Source of the DNA: Aeromicrobium sp. IC_218
GTDB taxonomy: Bacteria > Actinomycetota > Actinomycetes > Propionibacteriales > Nocardioidaceae
NCBI RefSeq assembly: GCF_004336805.1
Contig: NZ_SJXM01000021.1
Location: 1-37,176, forward strand
Direction of reading: 5' to 3'
DNA: 37,176 nt
Under the pieces are notes generated by a model. That model was not told where the DNA came from, ran no database searches, and saw only the letters and a program-made list of their open reading frames with translations. How positions within the stretch are numbered: position 1 is the first letter of the stretch; every line of letters begins with the position of its first letter. Made by a program: the position numbers and the translations under genes. Below, one piece after another: positions 29,572 to 37,176 of this stretch.

Positions 29572-29577
29572 AGCCTA
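29572..29577 (-). promoter_or_regulatory. Candidate -10 (TAGGCT) for a leaderless ahcY mRNA
   Basis: TAGGCT (TANNNT) on the minus strand is 7 nt from the ATG at 29564. The nearest GGAG is about 14 nt before the ATG, too far for initiation. No clear -35 is visible. Confidence 0.45.
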
Positions 29578-29730
29578 TCTCCCCGTCGAAGTCGTGACCC
29601 GGCCACGCGGGTGACCTGGCGCACCGCGCCCCGCCGCCGGACTGCTGCCATGCTGGGGCTGACCGCCCGAGTGAAGGATCGCCATGCCCGAGCACCAGAC
29701 CCGTCCGACGACCGCGCCCCGGGGCCCGCG

Positions 29731-30666
29731 GTGAGCGCCGGCCTGTTCGGCCTGCTCGACGACGTCGCCGCGCTGGCCCGCCTGGCGGCCGCCTCGATCG
29801 ACGACGTCGGCGCCGCGGCCGCGAAGGCCACCGCGAAGGCGAGCGGTGTCGTCATCGACGACACCGCGGTGACGCCGCAGTACGTCCGGGGTCTCGCCGC
29901 CGCCCGCGAGGTGCCGATCATCAAGCGCATCGCGAAGGGCTCGCTGCGCAACAAGCTGCTGATCATCCTGCCGCTGTCGCTGCTGCTCAGCGAGTTCCTG
30001 CCCTGGCTGCTCACGCCGATCCTCATGCTCGGCGGCACCTACCTGTGCTACGAGGCGGCGCACAAGATCCACGGCGCGCTCGTGGGCCACGGGCCGAGCG
30101 ACGGCGAGCAGACGCAGCGCTCCGAGGACGAGATCGTCTCGTCGGCGGTGCGCACCGACCTCATCCTCAGCGCCGAGATCATGGTGCTGTCGCTCAACGA
30201 GGTGGCCGACGAGGGATTCTGGTCGCGGCTGGCCATCCTGCTCGTCGTGGCCTTCGCCATCACCGCCGTGGTCTACGGCGTCGTGGCGCTCATCGTGAAG
30301 ATGGACGACGCCGGCCTGGCCCTCGCCGCCCGCGGCCAGGGGGCCGTCGCCGCGCTCGGCCGTGGCCTGGTGCGGGCGATGCCGGTCGTGCTGTCGGTGC
30401 TGTCGGTCGTCGGCACCGCGGCGATGATGTGGGTCGGCGGGCACATCCTGCTCGTCGGCGTGGACGAGCTCGGCTGGCACGGCCCCTACGAGCTGGTGCA
30501 CCACCTCGAGGAGGCCGCCCACGACGCCGTGCACGGTGTCGGCGCGGTGCTGGGCTGGCTGACGAACACCGCCGCGTCCGCCCTGGTGGGCCTGCTGGTC
30601 GGCGTCGTCGTGCTGGGCGTCGTCATGCTCGTCCAGCGGCTGCGCGGCGCCCCGGCCGCGCACTGA
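29731..30666 (+). CDS. DUF808 family membrane protein, 311 aa
   Basis: It matches the DUF808 (YedI-type) family of inner-membrane proteins of unknown function. It begins [24 protein letters not shown], with an N-terminal soluble part (1-65) including [18 protein letters not shown]. The [30 protein letters not shown] stretch is the first hydrophobic pair; about six helices follow, ending around residue 300. A loop [24 protein letters not shown] is conserved in the family. The GTG at 29731 has GGGG about 9 nt upstream and fits the family N-terminus. It converges on the Trm112-like gene. Confidence 0.88.
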   Translation: MSAGLFGLLDDVAALARLAAASIDDVGAAAAKATAKASGVVIDDTAVTPQYVRGLAAAREVPIIKRIAKGSLRNKLLIILPLSLLLSEFLPWLLTPILMLGGTYLCYEAAHKIHGALVGHGPSDGEQTQRSEDEIVSSAVRTDLILSAEIMVLSLNEVADEGFWSRLAILLVVAFAITAVVYGVVALIVKMDDAGLALAARGQGAVAALGRGLVRAMPVVLSVLSVVGTAAMMWVGGHILLVGVDELGWHGPYELVHHLEEAAHDAVHGVGAVLGWLTNTAASALVGLLVGVVVLGVVMLVQRLRGAPAAH

Positions 30667-30677
30667 CCGGCGCGGGG

Positions 30678-30848
30678 TCAGTCGAGCTGGCGCGCCTCGT
30701 CGATCAGCATCACCGGGATGTCGTCGCGCACGGGGTAGGCCAGCGAGCACGCGTTGCACACCAGCTCGCTGCGGTCGTCGTCGACGAACAGCGTCGAGCG
30801 GCACTGCGGGCAGACCAGGATGTCGAGCAGGCCCGGGTCGATGTTCAT
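30678..30848 (-). CDS. Trm112-like zinc-ribbon protein, 56 aa
   Basis: A very small protein with the Trm112 pattern: [16 protein letters not shown], then [20 protein letters not shown]. The two CxxC pairs (CPQC and CNAC) should bind one zinc. Eukaryotic Trm112 activates methyltransferases; the bacterial role is not established. The ATG at 30848 overlaps the phosphomannomutase stop by 4 bp (ATGA), and GGAG lies 7 nt upstream, so it is translated as part of that operon. It is the last gene of the DUF3499-phosphomannomutase-Trm112 unit. Confidence 0.9.
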   Translation of the reverse strand: MNIDPGLLDILVCPQCRSTLFVDDDRSELVCNACSLAYPVRDDIPVMLIDEARQLD

Positions 30849-32209
30849 GCGGCGTCTCCGGATCGGATCAGGCCGAGCACCTCGTCGCGCACCCGCGCCA
30901 TGGTCGCCTCGTCGGCGCCCTCGACGTTGAGGCGGAGCAGGGGCTCGGTGTTGGACTTGCGGACGTTGAACCACCAGTCGGCGGCGGTCACCGTGAGGCC
31001 GTCGAGCGTGTCCTGGTCGTGCTCGGCGTAGGTGCTGCGGATCGCCTCCAGGACGGCGTCGGCGTCGTCGACCGTGCTGTTGATCTCGCCCGAGGACGGG
31101 TAGCGGTCGTACGCGGCCATGAGCTCGGACACGGTGCCGTCGGTCTCGGCCAGCGCGGCCAGGACGTGCAGGCCGGCGATCATGCCGGAGTCGGCGAGGT
31201 AGAAGTCCTTGAAGTAGAAGTGGCCCGAGTGCTCGCCGCCGAAGACCGCGCCGGTGCGCGCCATCTCGGCCTTGATGAGCGAGTGGCCGACCGGCGTGCG
31301 GACCGGGGTGCCGCCGTGCTCGGCGATGATCTCGGGCACCGCGCGCGAGCAGATGACGTTGTGCAGCACCGTGGCGCCGGGGTGGTCGCGCAGCGCGCGG
31401 GCCCCGATGAGGGCGGTGATGGCCGAGGGCGAGACGACCTCGCCGCGCTCGTCGACCACGAAGCAGCGGTCGGCGTCGCCGTCGAAGGCCAGGCCCACGT
31501 CGGCGCCCTCGGAGCGGACGCGCTCCTGCAGGTCGACCAGCGTGCTGTGGTCGAGCGGGTTCGCCTCGTGGTTCGGGAAGCTGCCGTCGAGCTCGAAGTA
31601 CATCGGGACCAGCTCGACGTCGAGGTCGGCGAAGACGGACGGGACGGTGTGCCCGGCCATGCCGTTGCCGGCGTCGGCGACCACCGTGAGCCGGCGCCCG
31701 CGGACCGGGACCAGCTCGTGCAGGTAGGCGGCGTAGCGGCTCAGCGCGTCGACGGACTCGACGCCGCCCGTGACGGCCGGGGTCTGCTCACGGTCGAGCA
31801 GCTCGCCGGCGCGGTCGGCGATGGCGCGCAGGCCGGTCTCGAGCCCGATCGGGCGGGCGCCGGCCCGGCACAGCTTGAGGCCGTTGTAGACCGCCGGGTT
31901 GTGGCTGGCGGTGACCATGGCGCCGGGCAGGTCGAGGTCGCCGGACGCGAAGTAGAGCATGTCGGTGGACGCGAGGCCGATCTCGACGACGTCGGCACCG
32001 GTCGACCGGACGCCCTCGCCGAAGGCGCGGGCCAGCACCGGGGACGTGTCGCGCATGTCGTGACCGACCACGACCTTGCCGCCGCCGGCGACGCCGACCT
32101 CGTGGGCGAAGGCCTCGCCCAGCGCCCGCGCGATGGTCGCGTCGAGCTGCTCGGGCGAACGTCCGCGGACGTCGTACGCCTTGACGATCGGTTCCAGCCG
32201 GGGATCCAT
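30845..32209 (-). CDS. manB: Phosphomannomutase/phosphoglucomutase, 454 aa
   Basis: Interconverts mannose-6-phosphate and mannose-1-phosphate, feeding GDP-mannose for glycans and mannosyl lipids. All four alpha-D-phosphohexomutase domains are present: phosphoserine S102 in TASHNP; metal loop DGDADR (243-248); sugar loop GGEHSGH (about 324-330); and phosphate loop [12 protein letters not shown] in the last domain. The ATG at 32209 has GGAG 5 nt upstream. It lies just after the DUF3499 gene, whose stop codon (32212-32214) is 2 bp upstream. The order Trm112-manB-DUF3499-metallopeptidase matches mycobacteria. manA, usually nearby, is not seen. The symbol follows family usage. Confidence 0.94.
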   Translation of the reverse strand: MDPRLEPIVKAYDVRGRSPEQLDATIARALGEAFAHEVGVAGGGKVVVGHDMRDTSPVLARAFGEGVRSTGADVVEIGLASTDMLYFASGDLDLPGAMVTASHNPAVYNGLKLCRAGARPIGLETGLRAIADRAGELLDREQTPAVTGGVESVDALSRYAAYLHELVPVRGRRLTVVADAGNGMAGHTVPSVFADLDVELVPMYFELDGSFPNHEANPLDHSTLVDLQERVRSEGADVGLAFDGDADRCFVVDERGEVVSPSAITALIGARALRDHPGATVLHNVICSRAVPEIIAEHGGTPVRTPVGHSLIKAEMARTGAVFGGEHSGHFYFKDFYLADSGMIAGLHVLAALAETDGTVSELMAAYDRYPSSGEINSTVDDADAVLEAIRSTYAEHDQDTLDGLTVTAADWWFNVRKSNTEPLLRLNVEGADEATMARVRDEVLGLIRSGDAA

Positions 32210-32211
32210 GG

Positions 32212-32547
32212 TCACTCCTCGTCGTCGGGCGCGGGCACGAGCCGCAGGCCCGGGGAAGGCTCGGGGTCGGGCACCTGCTTGCCGGCCTCGCGCACGGCGT
32301 CGGCCAGGGCGAGCAGGTCGTCGTGCGAGGGCTCCAGCGTGGCAGGGTCCGGCGCGAGCCGCAGCACGTCCCACCCGCGGGGGGCGGACAGGCGCTGCGA
32401 GTGTGCGGCGCACAGGTCGTAGGTGTGCGGCTCGGCGTAGGTCGCGAGCGGCCCCAGGACGGCGGTCTGGTCGGCGTACACGTACGTCAAGGTGGCGACG
32501 GCCGGCTCCGAGCAAGCCGTCCGGGTGCACCTGCGCTTCGTCGCCAC
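32212..32547 (-). CDS. DUF3499 family protein, 111 aa
   Basis: A small actinobacterial protein of unknown function, homologous in sequence and position to M. tuberculosis Rv3258c. An N-terminal zinc-finger-like part has RRCTRTACSEPAVATLTYVY (cysteines at about 7 and 12), then TYDLCAAHSQRLSAPRGWDV, giving Cys/His ligands. The C-terminal 45 residues are acidic and Pro-rich, probably disordered. The GTG at 32547 has no Shine-Dalgarno, while TAACCT lies exactly 6 nt upstream, the clearest leaderless arrangement here. It is the first gene of the unit leading into manB (2-bp gap) and is divergent from the metallopeptidase-fold gene. Confidence 0.9.
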   Translation of the reverse strand: MATKRRCTRTACSEPAVATLTYVYADQTAVLGPLATYAEPHTYDLCAAHSQRLSAPRGWDVLRLAPDPATLEPSHDDLLALADAVREAGKQVPDPEPSPGLRLVPAPDDEE

Positions 32548-32553
32548 CCGGGA

Positions 32554-32559
32554 AGGTTA
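32554..32559 (-). promoter_or_regulatory. Candidate -10 (TAACCT) for a leaderless DUF3499-manB mRNA
   Basis: TAACCT (TANNNT) on the minus strand is 6 nt before the GTG at 32547. It lies inside the palindrome GGTTAACC (32555-32562), the most AT-rich spot in the divergent gap. No Shine-Dalgarno is present. Confidence 0.55.
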
Positions 32560-32596
32560 ACCGGCGAGGCCGACAGGGTGCGCACGCGGCGCGCCG

Positions 32597-32602
32597 TATG
32601 CT
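32597..32602 (+). promoter_or_regulatory. Candidate -10 (TATGCT) of the metallopeptidase-fold gene
   Basis: TATGCT is 7 nt before a GTG at 32610, which is in frame with the gene and 45 bp upstream of the ATG at 32655 reported here. It either drives a leaderless mRNA starting at 32610, adding 15 residues, or gives a 45-nt leader to the ATG, which has GGGGCGG upstream. Confidence 0.45.
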
Positions 32603-32654
32603 CGCCGGCGTGGACCTGTACAGCGGCGTGGTGGCCGGCCCGCGGGGCGGATCG

Positions 32655-33059
32655 ATGCGCGACCGCCGGGGCCGCGGGCGCCGCGGGCCCGTCGCCCTGC
32701 CCGGTCCGCTCTCCCCGCGCAGCGTCCCCGTGCACCGCCCGCCCCGGGCCGAGTTCGACCTGCTCGTGGGCGACGCCCTCGACCAGCTCCGGCCCGCCTT
32801 CGAGCGCGAGGCGACCACCGTGGAGGTCGTCGTCGAGGAGGTGCCGATCCTGCCCGAGGAGTGGGCGGACGACGTCCCGCTCAGCATCGCCACCGAGCTC
32901 GGCGGCACCCCGCGCGTCGTGCTGTTCCGGCTGCCGCTGACCCACCGCTCGACGGGTCGGGAGGACCTCGTCGACCTGCTGCTCGACCACCTCGTCGACC
33001 GGCTCGCCGAGATCTGGCAGGTGCCGCCGGACGACCTGGACCCCCGGCTCGACCGCTGA
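32655..33059 (+). CDS. Metallopeptidase-family (DUF1025) protein with degenerate HExxH, 134 aa
   Basis: It belongs to the small minimal-gluzincin family represented by M. tuberculosis Rv3259 at the same locus. The family shows LRPAFEREATTVEVVVEEVPIL and RVVLFRLPLTHRST, then the active-site helix. That helix normally holds HExxH. Here it reads DHLVDRLAEIW: the first His may be kept, but the Glu and second His are replaced by Leu and Arg. The protein is therefore unlikely to be an active zinc peptidase. The ATG at 32655 has GGGGCGG at good spacing; a GTG at 32610 is an alternative. Its stop is 3 bp from that of the DUF5719 gene. Confidence 0.82.
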   Translation: MRDRRGRGRRGPVALPGPLSPRSVPVHRPPRAEFDLLVGDALDQLRPAFEREATTVEVVVEEVPILPEEWADDVPLSIATELGGTPRVVLFRLPLTHRSTGREDLVDLLLDHLVDRLAEIWQVPPDDLDPRLDR

Positions 33060-33062
33060 GGC

Positions 33063-34397
33063 TCAGCGCGCCGGGCGCAGGTCCGGCGCGGGCACGTCGA
33101 CGGGCGCCGCCGTCAGCGCGAGCGTCGAGACGCCGCTGCCCGAGCGGTACGCGACGGCCGCGTGCAGCTCGCCGTCCGGACGCACCTCGACCCACGCGGC
33201 GCCGTCGCCCACCCGACGCAGGTCGGTGACGGTCGTGGCCCCGGCGGCCACCTCCACCGCGGCGGTGCCCACCTCGCGGCCGTCCGCGTCACGGGCCACC
33301 AGCCGCGCCGAGGCGGCGCGGCCGGGTGCCGTCAGGACGAGGTCGGCGCGCTGCAGCGAGCCGAGCGCCAGCGGCGCGACGGCCGGGCCGTCGAGGGCCG
33401 GCCCCGGGGCGGCGTCGGCGACGTCGCCGGCCGCGGCCGACCGGACCGTCGCCACCAGCGGCACGTCGGCCCGCACGCGCAGCGAGACCACGTCGTCGCC
33501 GAGCGAGGCCGGCAGCGGGAGCGCCGTGACGGCCCCGGCGCGGGCCTGCACGTCCTCGAGCCCGGTCGGGCTGAACGTGCCGTCCGGGCCGAGCGCCTCG
33601 ACCGTGACCGGCGTCGACGTGGACGTGGGGTTGAGCAGCACGAGGCGGCGGTCGCCGGGCACCACACCGGTGACGACCTGGACCCGGCGGGCGCTCGCGA
33701 CCGGCGTGACCACCTCGCGACCGGGTCCGGGCACGGCCGCGCGGTCGCGCAGCGACGCCGCGACCTGGCCGGAACGGACGACGACCTGCACGGCGAGCTC
33801 GGACTCCCCCGCCGCGAGGTCGGTGAGGCGGATCGAGCGGGCCTCGCCGGGCTCGAGCGCGACGCCGGTCGTGCCGACGCCCTCGACGGGCCCCTGCGCG
33901 CCCCACAGGCGCAGGTCCACCACCGACGGACCGGTGGACGTGCCGGTCAGCAGCAGCGTGGACTGGTGGTCGCCGGCCGCGCCGCCACCGACCAGGTAGG
34001 GCGCCGAGGCGGCAGCCGCCCACGGGCACGCGGCGACCTCGAGGCCGTCGTCGTCGGCACGGGTGAACGCGACCGCTCCGGCGCCCTGCTCGTCGCTCGT
34101 GCGCACCGACACCGGACCGGGGACGTCGCCCTCGGCCCACGTCGTGGCCCCGCCGAGCGCCTCGACGGCCTCGCCGCCAGGGAGCGTCGTGACCTCGCGC
34201 TGCGCCCCGTCGTGGACGACGAGCGCACCCGCCGCGACCCGGTCGCCGCCGGCGCAGGCCAGCGTGCGGGCCTCGACGACGAGACGGTCGTCGCCGCCGG
34301 TGCCGGACGCCCGGTCCGGCTCGGGCAGCAGCAGGCCGGCCGCGACCAGCGCCGCCGCGACGACGGGCCAGAGGAGCACCTGCAGTCGGGCGGTCAT
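33063..34397 (-). CDS. DUF5719 family exported protein, 444 aa
   Basis: An actinobacterial protein of unknown function. An N-terminal hydrophobic segment (about 6-24) acts as a signal anchor. The rest is an extracytoplasmic beta-rich region with repeated sandwich-like units, such as RLVLLNPTSTSTPVTVEALGPDG and SLGDDVVSLRVRADVPLVATVRS. Two cysteines (in LACAGG near 48 and AACPWA near 125) could form a disulfide. The start is firm: AAGGAGG lies 7 nt before the ATG at 34397. It overlaps the stop of the large glycosyltransferase gene by 4 bp (ATGA), so the two are made together. Confidence 0.85.
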   Translation of the reverse strand: MTARLQVLLWPVVAAALVAAGLLLPEPDRASGTGGDDRLVVEARTLACAGGDRVAAGALVVHDGAQREVTTLPGGEAVEALGGATTWAEGDVPGPVSVRTSDEQGAGAVAFTRADDDGLEVAACPWAAAASAPYLVGGGAAGDHQSTLLLTGTSTGPSVVDLRLWGAQGPVEGVGTTGVALEPGEARSIRLTDLAAGESELAVQVVVRSGQVAASLRDRAAVPGPGREVVTPVASARRVQVVTGVVPGDRRLVLLNPTSTSTPVTVEALGPDGTFSPTGLEDVQARAGAVTALPLPASLGDDVVSLRVRADVPLVATVRSAAAGDVADAAPGPALDGPAVAPLALGSLQRADLVLTAPGRAASARLVARDADGREVGTAAVEVAAGATTVTDLRRVGDGAAWVEVRPDGELHAAVAYRSGSGVSTLALTAAPVDVPAPDLRPAR

Positions 34398-37168
34398 CGC
34401 AGCGCCTCCTTGCGGCGTCGGCGGACGGGAGCGGTGAGGACGACCGCGGCCAGCCACGCGGCGGCCTGGACGACGGCGACGACGGGGCGCCACCACGGGC
34501 CCTCCGCGCTCGGCGGGGTGGCACCCTCGAGCGTCCACACCCGGGAGGCGGGGTCGTCGCTGCCGGCGGCGCGCAGGTCGGGCAGGGCGTCCAGCCGTCG
34601 AGCGAGGGCCCGGTCGGCGTCCGGCAGGTAGACGGCGTCGACCCCGAGGTCGGCGAGCTCGGAGACCTGGGCGGCCCCGGTGCCGGCGACGAGCGCCTCG
34701 ACCGTGGTCAGCAGCGCGTCCTGCCTGCCGGCGTCGGGGCTCAGCGCCTCCTGCCCGAGGAACGGGCCCGCGCCCCGGACGACGTCGACGCGCATCGGTC
34801 CGTCGAGGGCCCCGGTGAGGACGAGCGTCGTGGCGTCGCGGTCGGCGAGGTACGCCGGCACGGGGGTGTCGCGGTCGCGCACGAGCGGGTCGCCCGCGCC
34901 GTCCACGACCAGCCACGCGGCCGTGCCGAGCGGCAGGACGAGCGCGAGCAGCACGACCGGGACGGTGAGGACGGCGCGCAACGGGCCGACGGCCTCGGCG
35001 GCCAGCAGCCCGGCCACGAGCAGCGCCCCCACCCACAGCACCGCCGGCAGCCCGGTCCAGGCGGCGACGGACGCCGCGCCGGTACCGGTGTCGACGGACG
35101 CGAACAGGCCCACGACGCCCACGGCCAGGGCGACGACCGCGACCGTCCACGCGACCAGGACGGCCCGGCGGTCCCGAGCCGGGACGGCCACGAGCGCGAC
35201 CAGGCCGAGCAGGAGCACCGGTAGCGCGAGACCCGACGGGGCACCCGCGTCCGAGCCGCGTCCGAGCACCAGGTCGACGGCCGACGGGTCGGCCGGGAAC
35301 GGCAGACCCGCCTCCCACCACACGCGGGCAGGGTGCAGCACGCGCTGCCACGTCCAGGGACCCACCAGCACCAGCGGCAGGAGGACGGCGAGCGCTGCCG
35401 CGACCAGGAAGGGGCGGGTGCGGCGGAAGGCCATCGCGAGGGCGAGCGGCAGCGCCAGCCAGAAGGCGACCGGCGCGAACGCGGTGGCCACGGCGATCCA
35501 CACGCCGAGGGCGACGCCGCGCTGCCAGCGGGGCTCGAACCACAGGCGTACGGCGACGCCGGCCACGATCGGGGCCACGACGGCGGCGACCAGCGTCCCG
35601 ACCCGGCCCTCGGCGACGGCGCCCGACGCGGCGACGGCGGCCGCGTAGCCGAGCGCGGCCAGGATCCGCAGGCCGCGCCGGTCGGTGAACAGCCGGACGA
35701 ACCGGTGGGCGGTCAGGGCGGCGAGCGGCACCGCGCCGAGCACGAGCACCGTCACGACGAGGCCGGGAGCGAGCCACACGGGGGTGGCGACGACCGCCAG
35801 GAGCAGCGCCAGGACGGGTCCGGCCCCGGTCGTGCCGAGGCCCACGTCGTGCCCGCCGGACAGGAACAGCTCCCACCAGCCGCCCGCCGTGCGCGGCGCG
35901 GGCAGCATGGCCCCGCCGTGCAGGTACGGGCCGCTCAGCAGGTCGCGTCCGGCCACGCCGACGACGGCCAGCACCACCAGGACGGTCAGCAGCCACGGAC
36001 GACGACGCCACAGCGACGGGCCGTCGTCCGGGACGTCGTCGTCCGGCTCGGGGTCGAGCACCGAGCTGCGCCGGCCGGTGGTGACCATCGACTCCGGGCG
36101 GAGCAGCGCGGCGGCCCACTCGCGCACGGTGTCGACCGCCCGCAGGGTCGGCAGCCACACGGACGGGAACAGGTGGCGCAGCCGGGCGTGTGGCACGGTC
36201 TCGGCCGCGGCGCGCTCGGCCCGGGCCCGGCGCACGGCGCGCGGGTGGAGGTAGACGTCGCGCAGGGCCTGCAGCTCGTCGCCGGCCTCCTCGGGCGCCT
36301 GGGCGAGCAGCAGCCCGAGCGTGCGCAGGAACGAGCCGAGCAGCAGCCGCCACCAGGCCGAGGCGGCGCGACGGCCCGTGCTGTGGGCGAGCGTGAGGAA
36401 CAGCATCGCGCGCCGCTCCTCGTGGGGCGTCACGTCGCCGGCGCTGCGAGGACGGGCGCGGCGGGCACTCGCCTCCGCGTGGAACATGACGGCCTGCGGC
36501 GCCACCCGGGTGCGGTACCCGGCCCGGGCGGCACGCCAGCCCAGGTCGAGGTCGTCGCCGAACATCGGGAAGTCGGACGAGAACCCGCCGAGCGCGTCCC
36601 ACACGTCCCGGCGCACGAGCATGCCGGCGCTGCTGACGGCCAGGACGTCGCGCGGGCGGTCGTGCTGGCCGGCGTCCGGCTCGCCCGTCTCCAGCCCGGT
36701 CTCGCGGTGGGCGGTGCCGCTGACGGTGACGCCGACCTCGAGCAGGCGGCGCAGCGACGGCCACTCGCGCAGCTTCGGCCCGACGATCGCGACGTCGTCG
36801 CCGGCGGTGGTCGCCTCGTCGAGCAGCCGGGCGAGGGTGTCGGGCTCGACCGCCGAGTCGTCGTGCAGCAGCCAGACCCAGTCGGTGCGCGGCAGCTGCT
36901 CCAGGGCCAGGGCGACGGCGGCGCCGAAGCCGGTGCCGGACGGTGCGTAGCTCAGCCGCTCGTCGCCGAACGAGGCGCGCAGCAGGTCGCCGCTGCCGTC
37001 GGTCGAGGCGACGTCGACCGCGTGCCACGCGGTCGGAGCGTGCTCCATGGTCGCGATCGAGCCCAGCACGGTCGGCAGCCAGGCCATCCCGTCGTGGGCG
37101 ACCAGGACCGCGGCGACGGTCGGCGGGTCCTCGAGCCAGGCGCGGGGGTCATCGGGCTCGTCGAACAC
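34394..37168 (-). CDS. Large membrane glycosyltransferase, GT2 domain plus polytopic region, at least 924 aa
   Basis: The N-terminal GT2 domain (about 15-290) shows VLVAHDGMAWLPTVLGSI, DVASTDGS, the DxD-type LLHDDSAVEPD (DDS at 103-105), SSAGMLVRRDVWDALGGF and FGDDLDLGWRAARAGY. A region with about ten membrane helices (about 390-780) and an outside loop region follow, then a final helix near 900 with a basic end, RRRRKEALR. It resembles actinobacterial GT2 proteins next to whiB2 that handle wall or capsular polysaccharides; substrate unknown. The GTG at 37168 lies 8 nt from the window edge and the frame is open upstream, so the N-terminus may be incomplete. Overlaps DUF5719 by 4 bp. Confidence 0.85.
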   Translation of the reverse strand: MFDEPDDPRAWLEDPPTVAAVLVAHDGMAWLPTVLGSIATMEHAPTAWHAVDVASTDGSGDLLRASFGDERLSYAPSGTGFGAAVALALEQLPRTDWVWLLHDDSAVEPDTLARLLDEATTAGDDVAIVGPKLREWPSLRRLLEVGVTVSGTAHRETGLETGEPDAGQHDRPRDVLAVSSAGMLVRRDVWDALGGFSSDFPMFGDDLDLGWRAARAGYRTRVAPQAVMFHAEASARRARPRSAGDVTPHEERRAMLFLTLAHSTGRRAASAWWRLLLGSFLRTLGLLLAQAPEEAGDELQALRDVYLHPRAVRRARAERAAAETVPHARLRHLFPSVWLPTLRAVDTVREWAAALLRPESMVTTGRRSSVLDPEPDDDVPDDGPSLWRRRPWLLTVLVVLAVVGVAGRDLLSGPYLHGGAMLPAPRTAGGWWELFLSGGHDVGLGTTGAGPVLALLLAVVATPVWLAPGLVVTVLVLGAVPLAALTAHRFVRLFTDRRGLRILAALGYAAAVAASGAVAEGRVGTLVAAVVAPIVAGVAVRLWFEPRWQRGVALGVWIAVATAFAPVAFWLALPLALAMAFRRTRPFLVAAALAVLLPLVLVGPWTWQRVLHPARVWWEAGLPFPADPSAVDLVLGRGSDAGAPSGLALPVLLLGLVALVAVPARDRRAVLVAWTVAVVALAVGVVGLFASVDTGTGAASVAAWTGLPAVLWVGALLVAGLLAAEAVGPLRAVLTVPVVLLALVLPLGTAAWLVVDGAGDPLVRDRDTPVPAYLADRDATTLVLTGALDGPMRVDVVRGAGPFLGQEALSPDAGRQDALLTTVEALVAGTGAAQVSELADLGVDAVYLPDADRALARRLDALPDLRAAGSDDPASRVWTLEGATPPSAEGPWWRPVVAVVQAAAWLAAVVLTAPVRRRRKEALR

Positions 37169-37176
37169 CCGGCGAG

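Noticed and set aside
33054..33068. Perfect inverted repeat CGCTGAG-G-CTCAGCG containing both convergent stop codons
   Set aside because: The stem is only 7 bp with a 1-nt centre, and both genes simply end in Arg-stop; it is too small to act as a terminator and is easily explained by chance.

Overview
The window is a gene-dense, very GC-rich chromosomal segment of an actinobacterium. Gene content and order fit the Propionibacteriales; a Nocardioidaceae genus such as Aeromicrobium or Nocardioides is my best guess, inferred from content only. I support 31 protein genes. I see no rRNA or tRNA gene, CRISPR array, insertion sequence, prophage or plasmid function.

Layout. 1-5480: a small unknown protein, a CBS-GGDEF-EAL cyclic-di-GMP enzyme, a DUF2804 protein and a DEAD-box RNA helicase. 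5555-11669: a divergent island with a glycine-rich exported protein on the minus strand, and an OmpR-type regulator, its histidine kinase, a GT39 glycosyltransferase and a GT2-GtrA fusion on the plus strand. 11644-13865: a DUF2505 protein, a small acidic protein and a WS/DGAT-like acyltransferase. 13903-17798: an orphan CpaB-like/CpaE-like pair, a BldC-like small HTH protein, an unknown protein, a LysM membrane protein and an Rv3235-family protein. 17862-29564: the actinobacterial core block of secA, a YcaQ-type glycosylase, an orphan LuxR-type regulator, hpf, comF, lpqB, mtrB, mtrA and sahH, all on the minus strand. 29731-37168: DUF808, a Trm112-like protein, phosphomannomutase, DUF3499, a metallopeptidase-fold protein, DUF5719 and a large membrane glycosyltransferase. 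From secA onward the order resembles the M. tuberculosis Rv3235-Rv3259 region, with tmk and manA missing from the expected places.

How the genes work together. The 5555-11669 island looks like a self-contained envelope glycosylation regulon. Three start codons (glycine-rich protein, response regulator, GT39) each have CACAG half-sites phased every 11 bp, with the first half-site exactly 60 bp upstream of the start. This is the geometry expected for an OmpR/PhoP-family regulator controlling itself, the GT39/GT2-GtrA machinery and a small exported protein. MtrA-MtrB-LpqB is a second complete envelope signalling system, lying next to SecA.

A second theme is transcription start architecture. Several genes without a good Shine-Dalgarno sequence have a -10-like hexamer 6-7 nt before the start codon, as expected for leaderless mRNAs.
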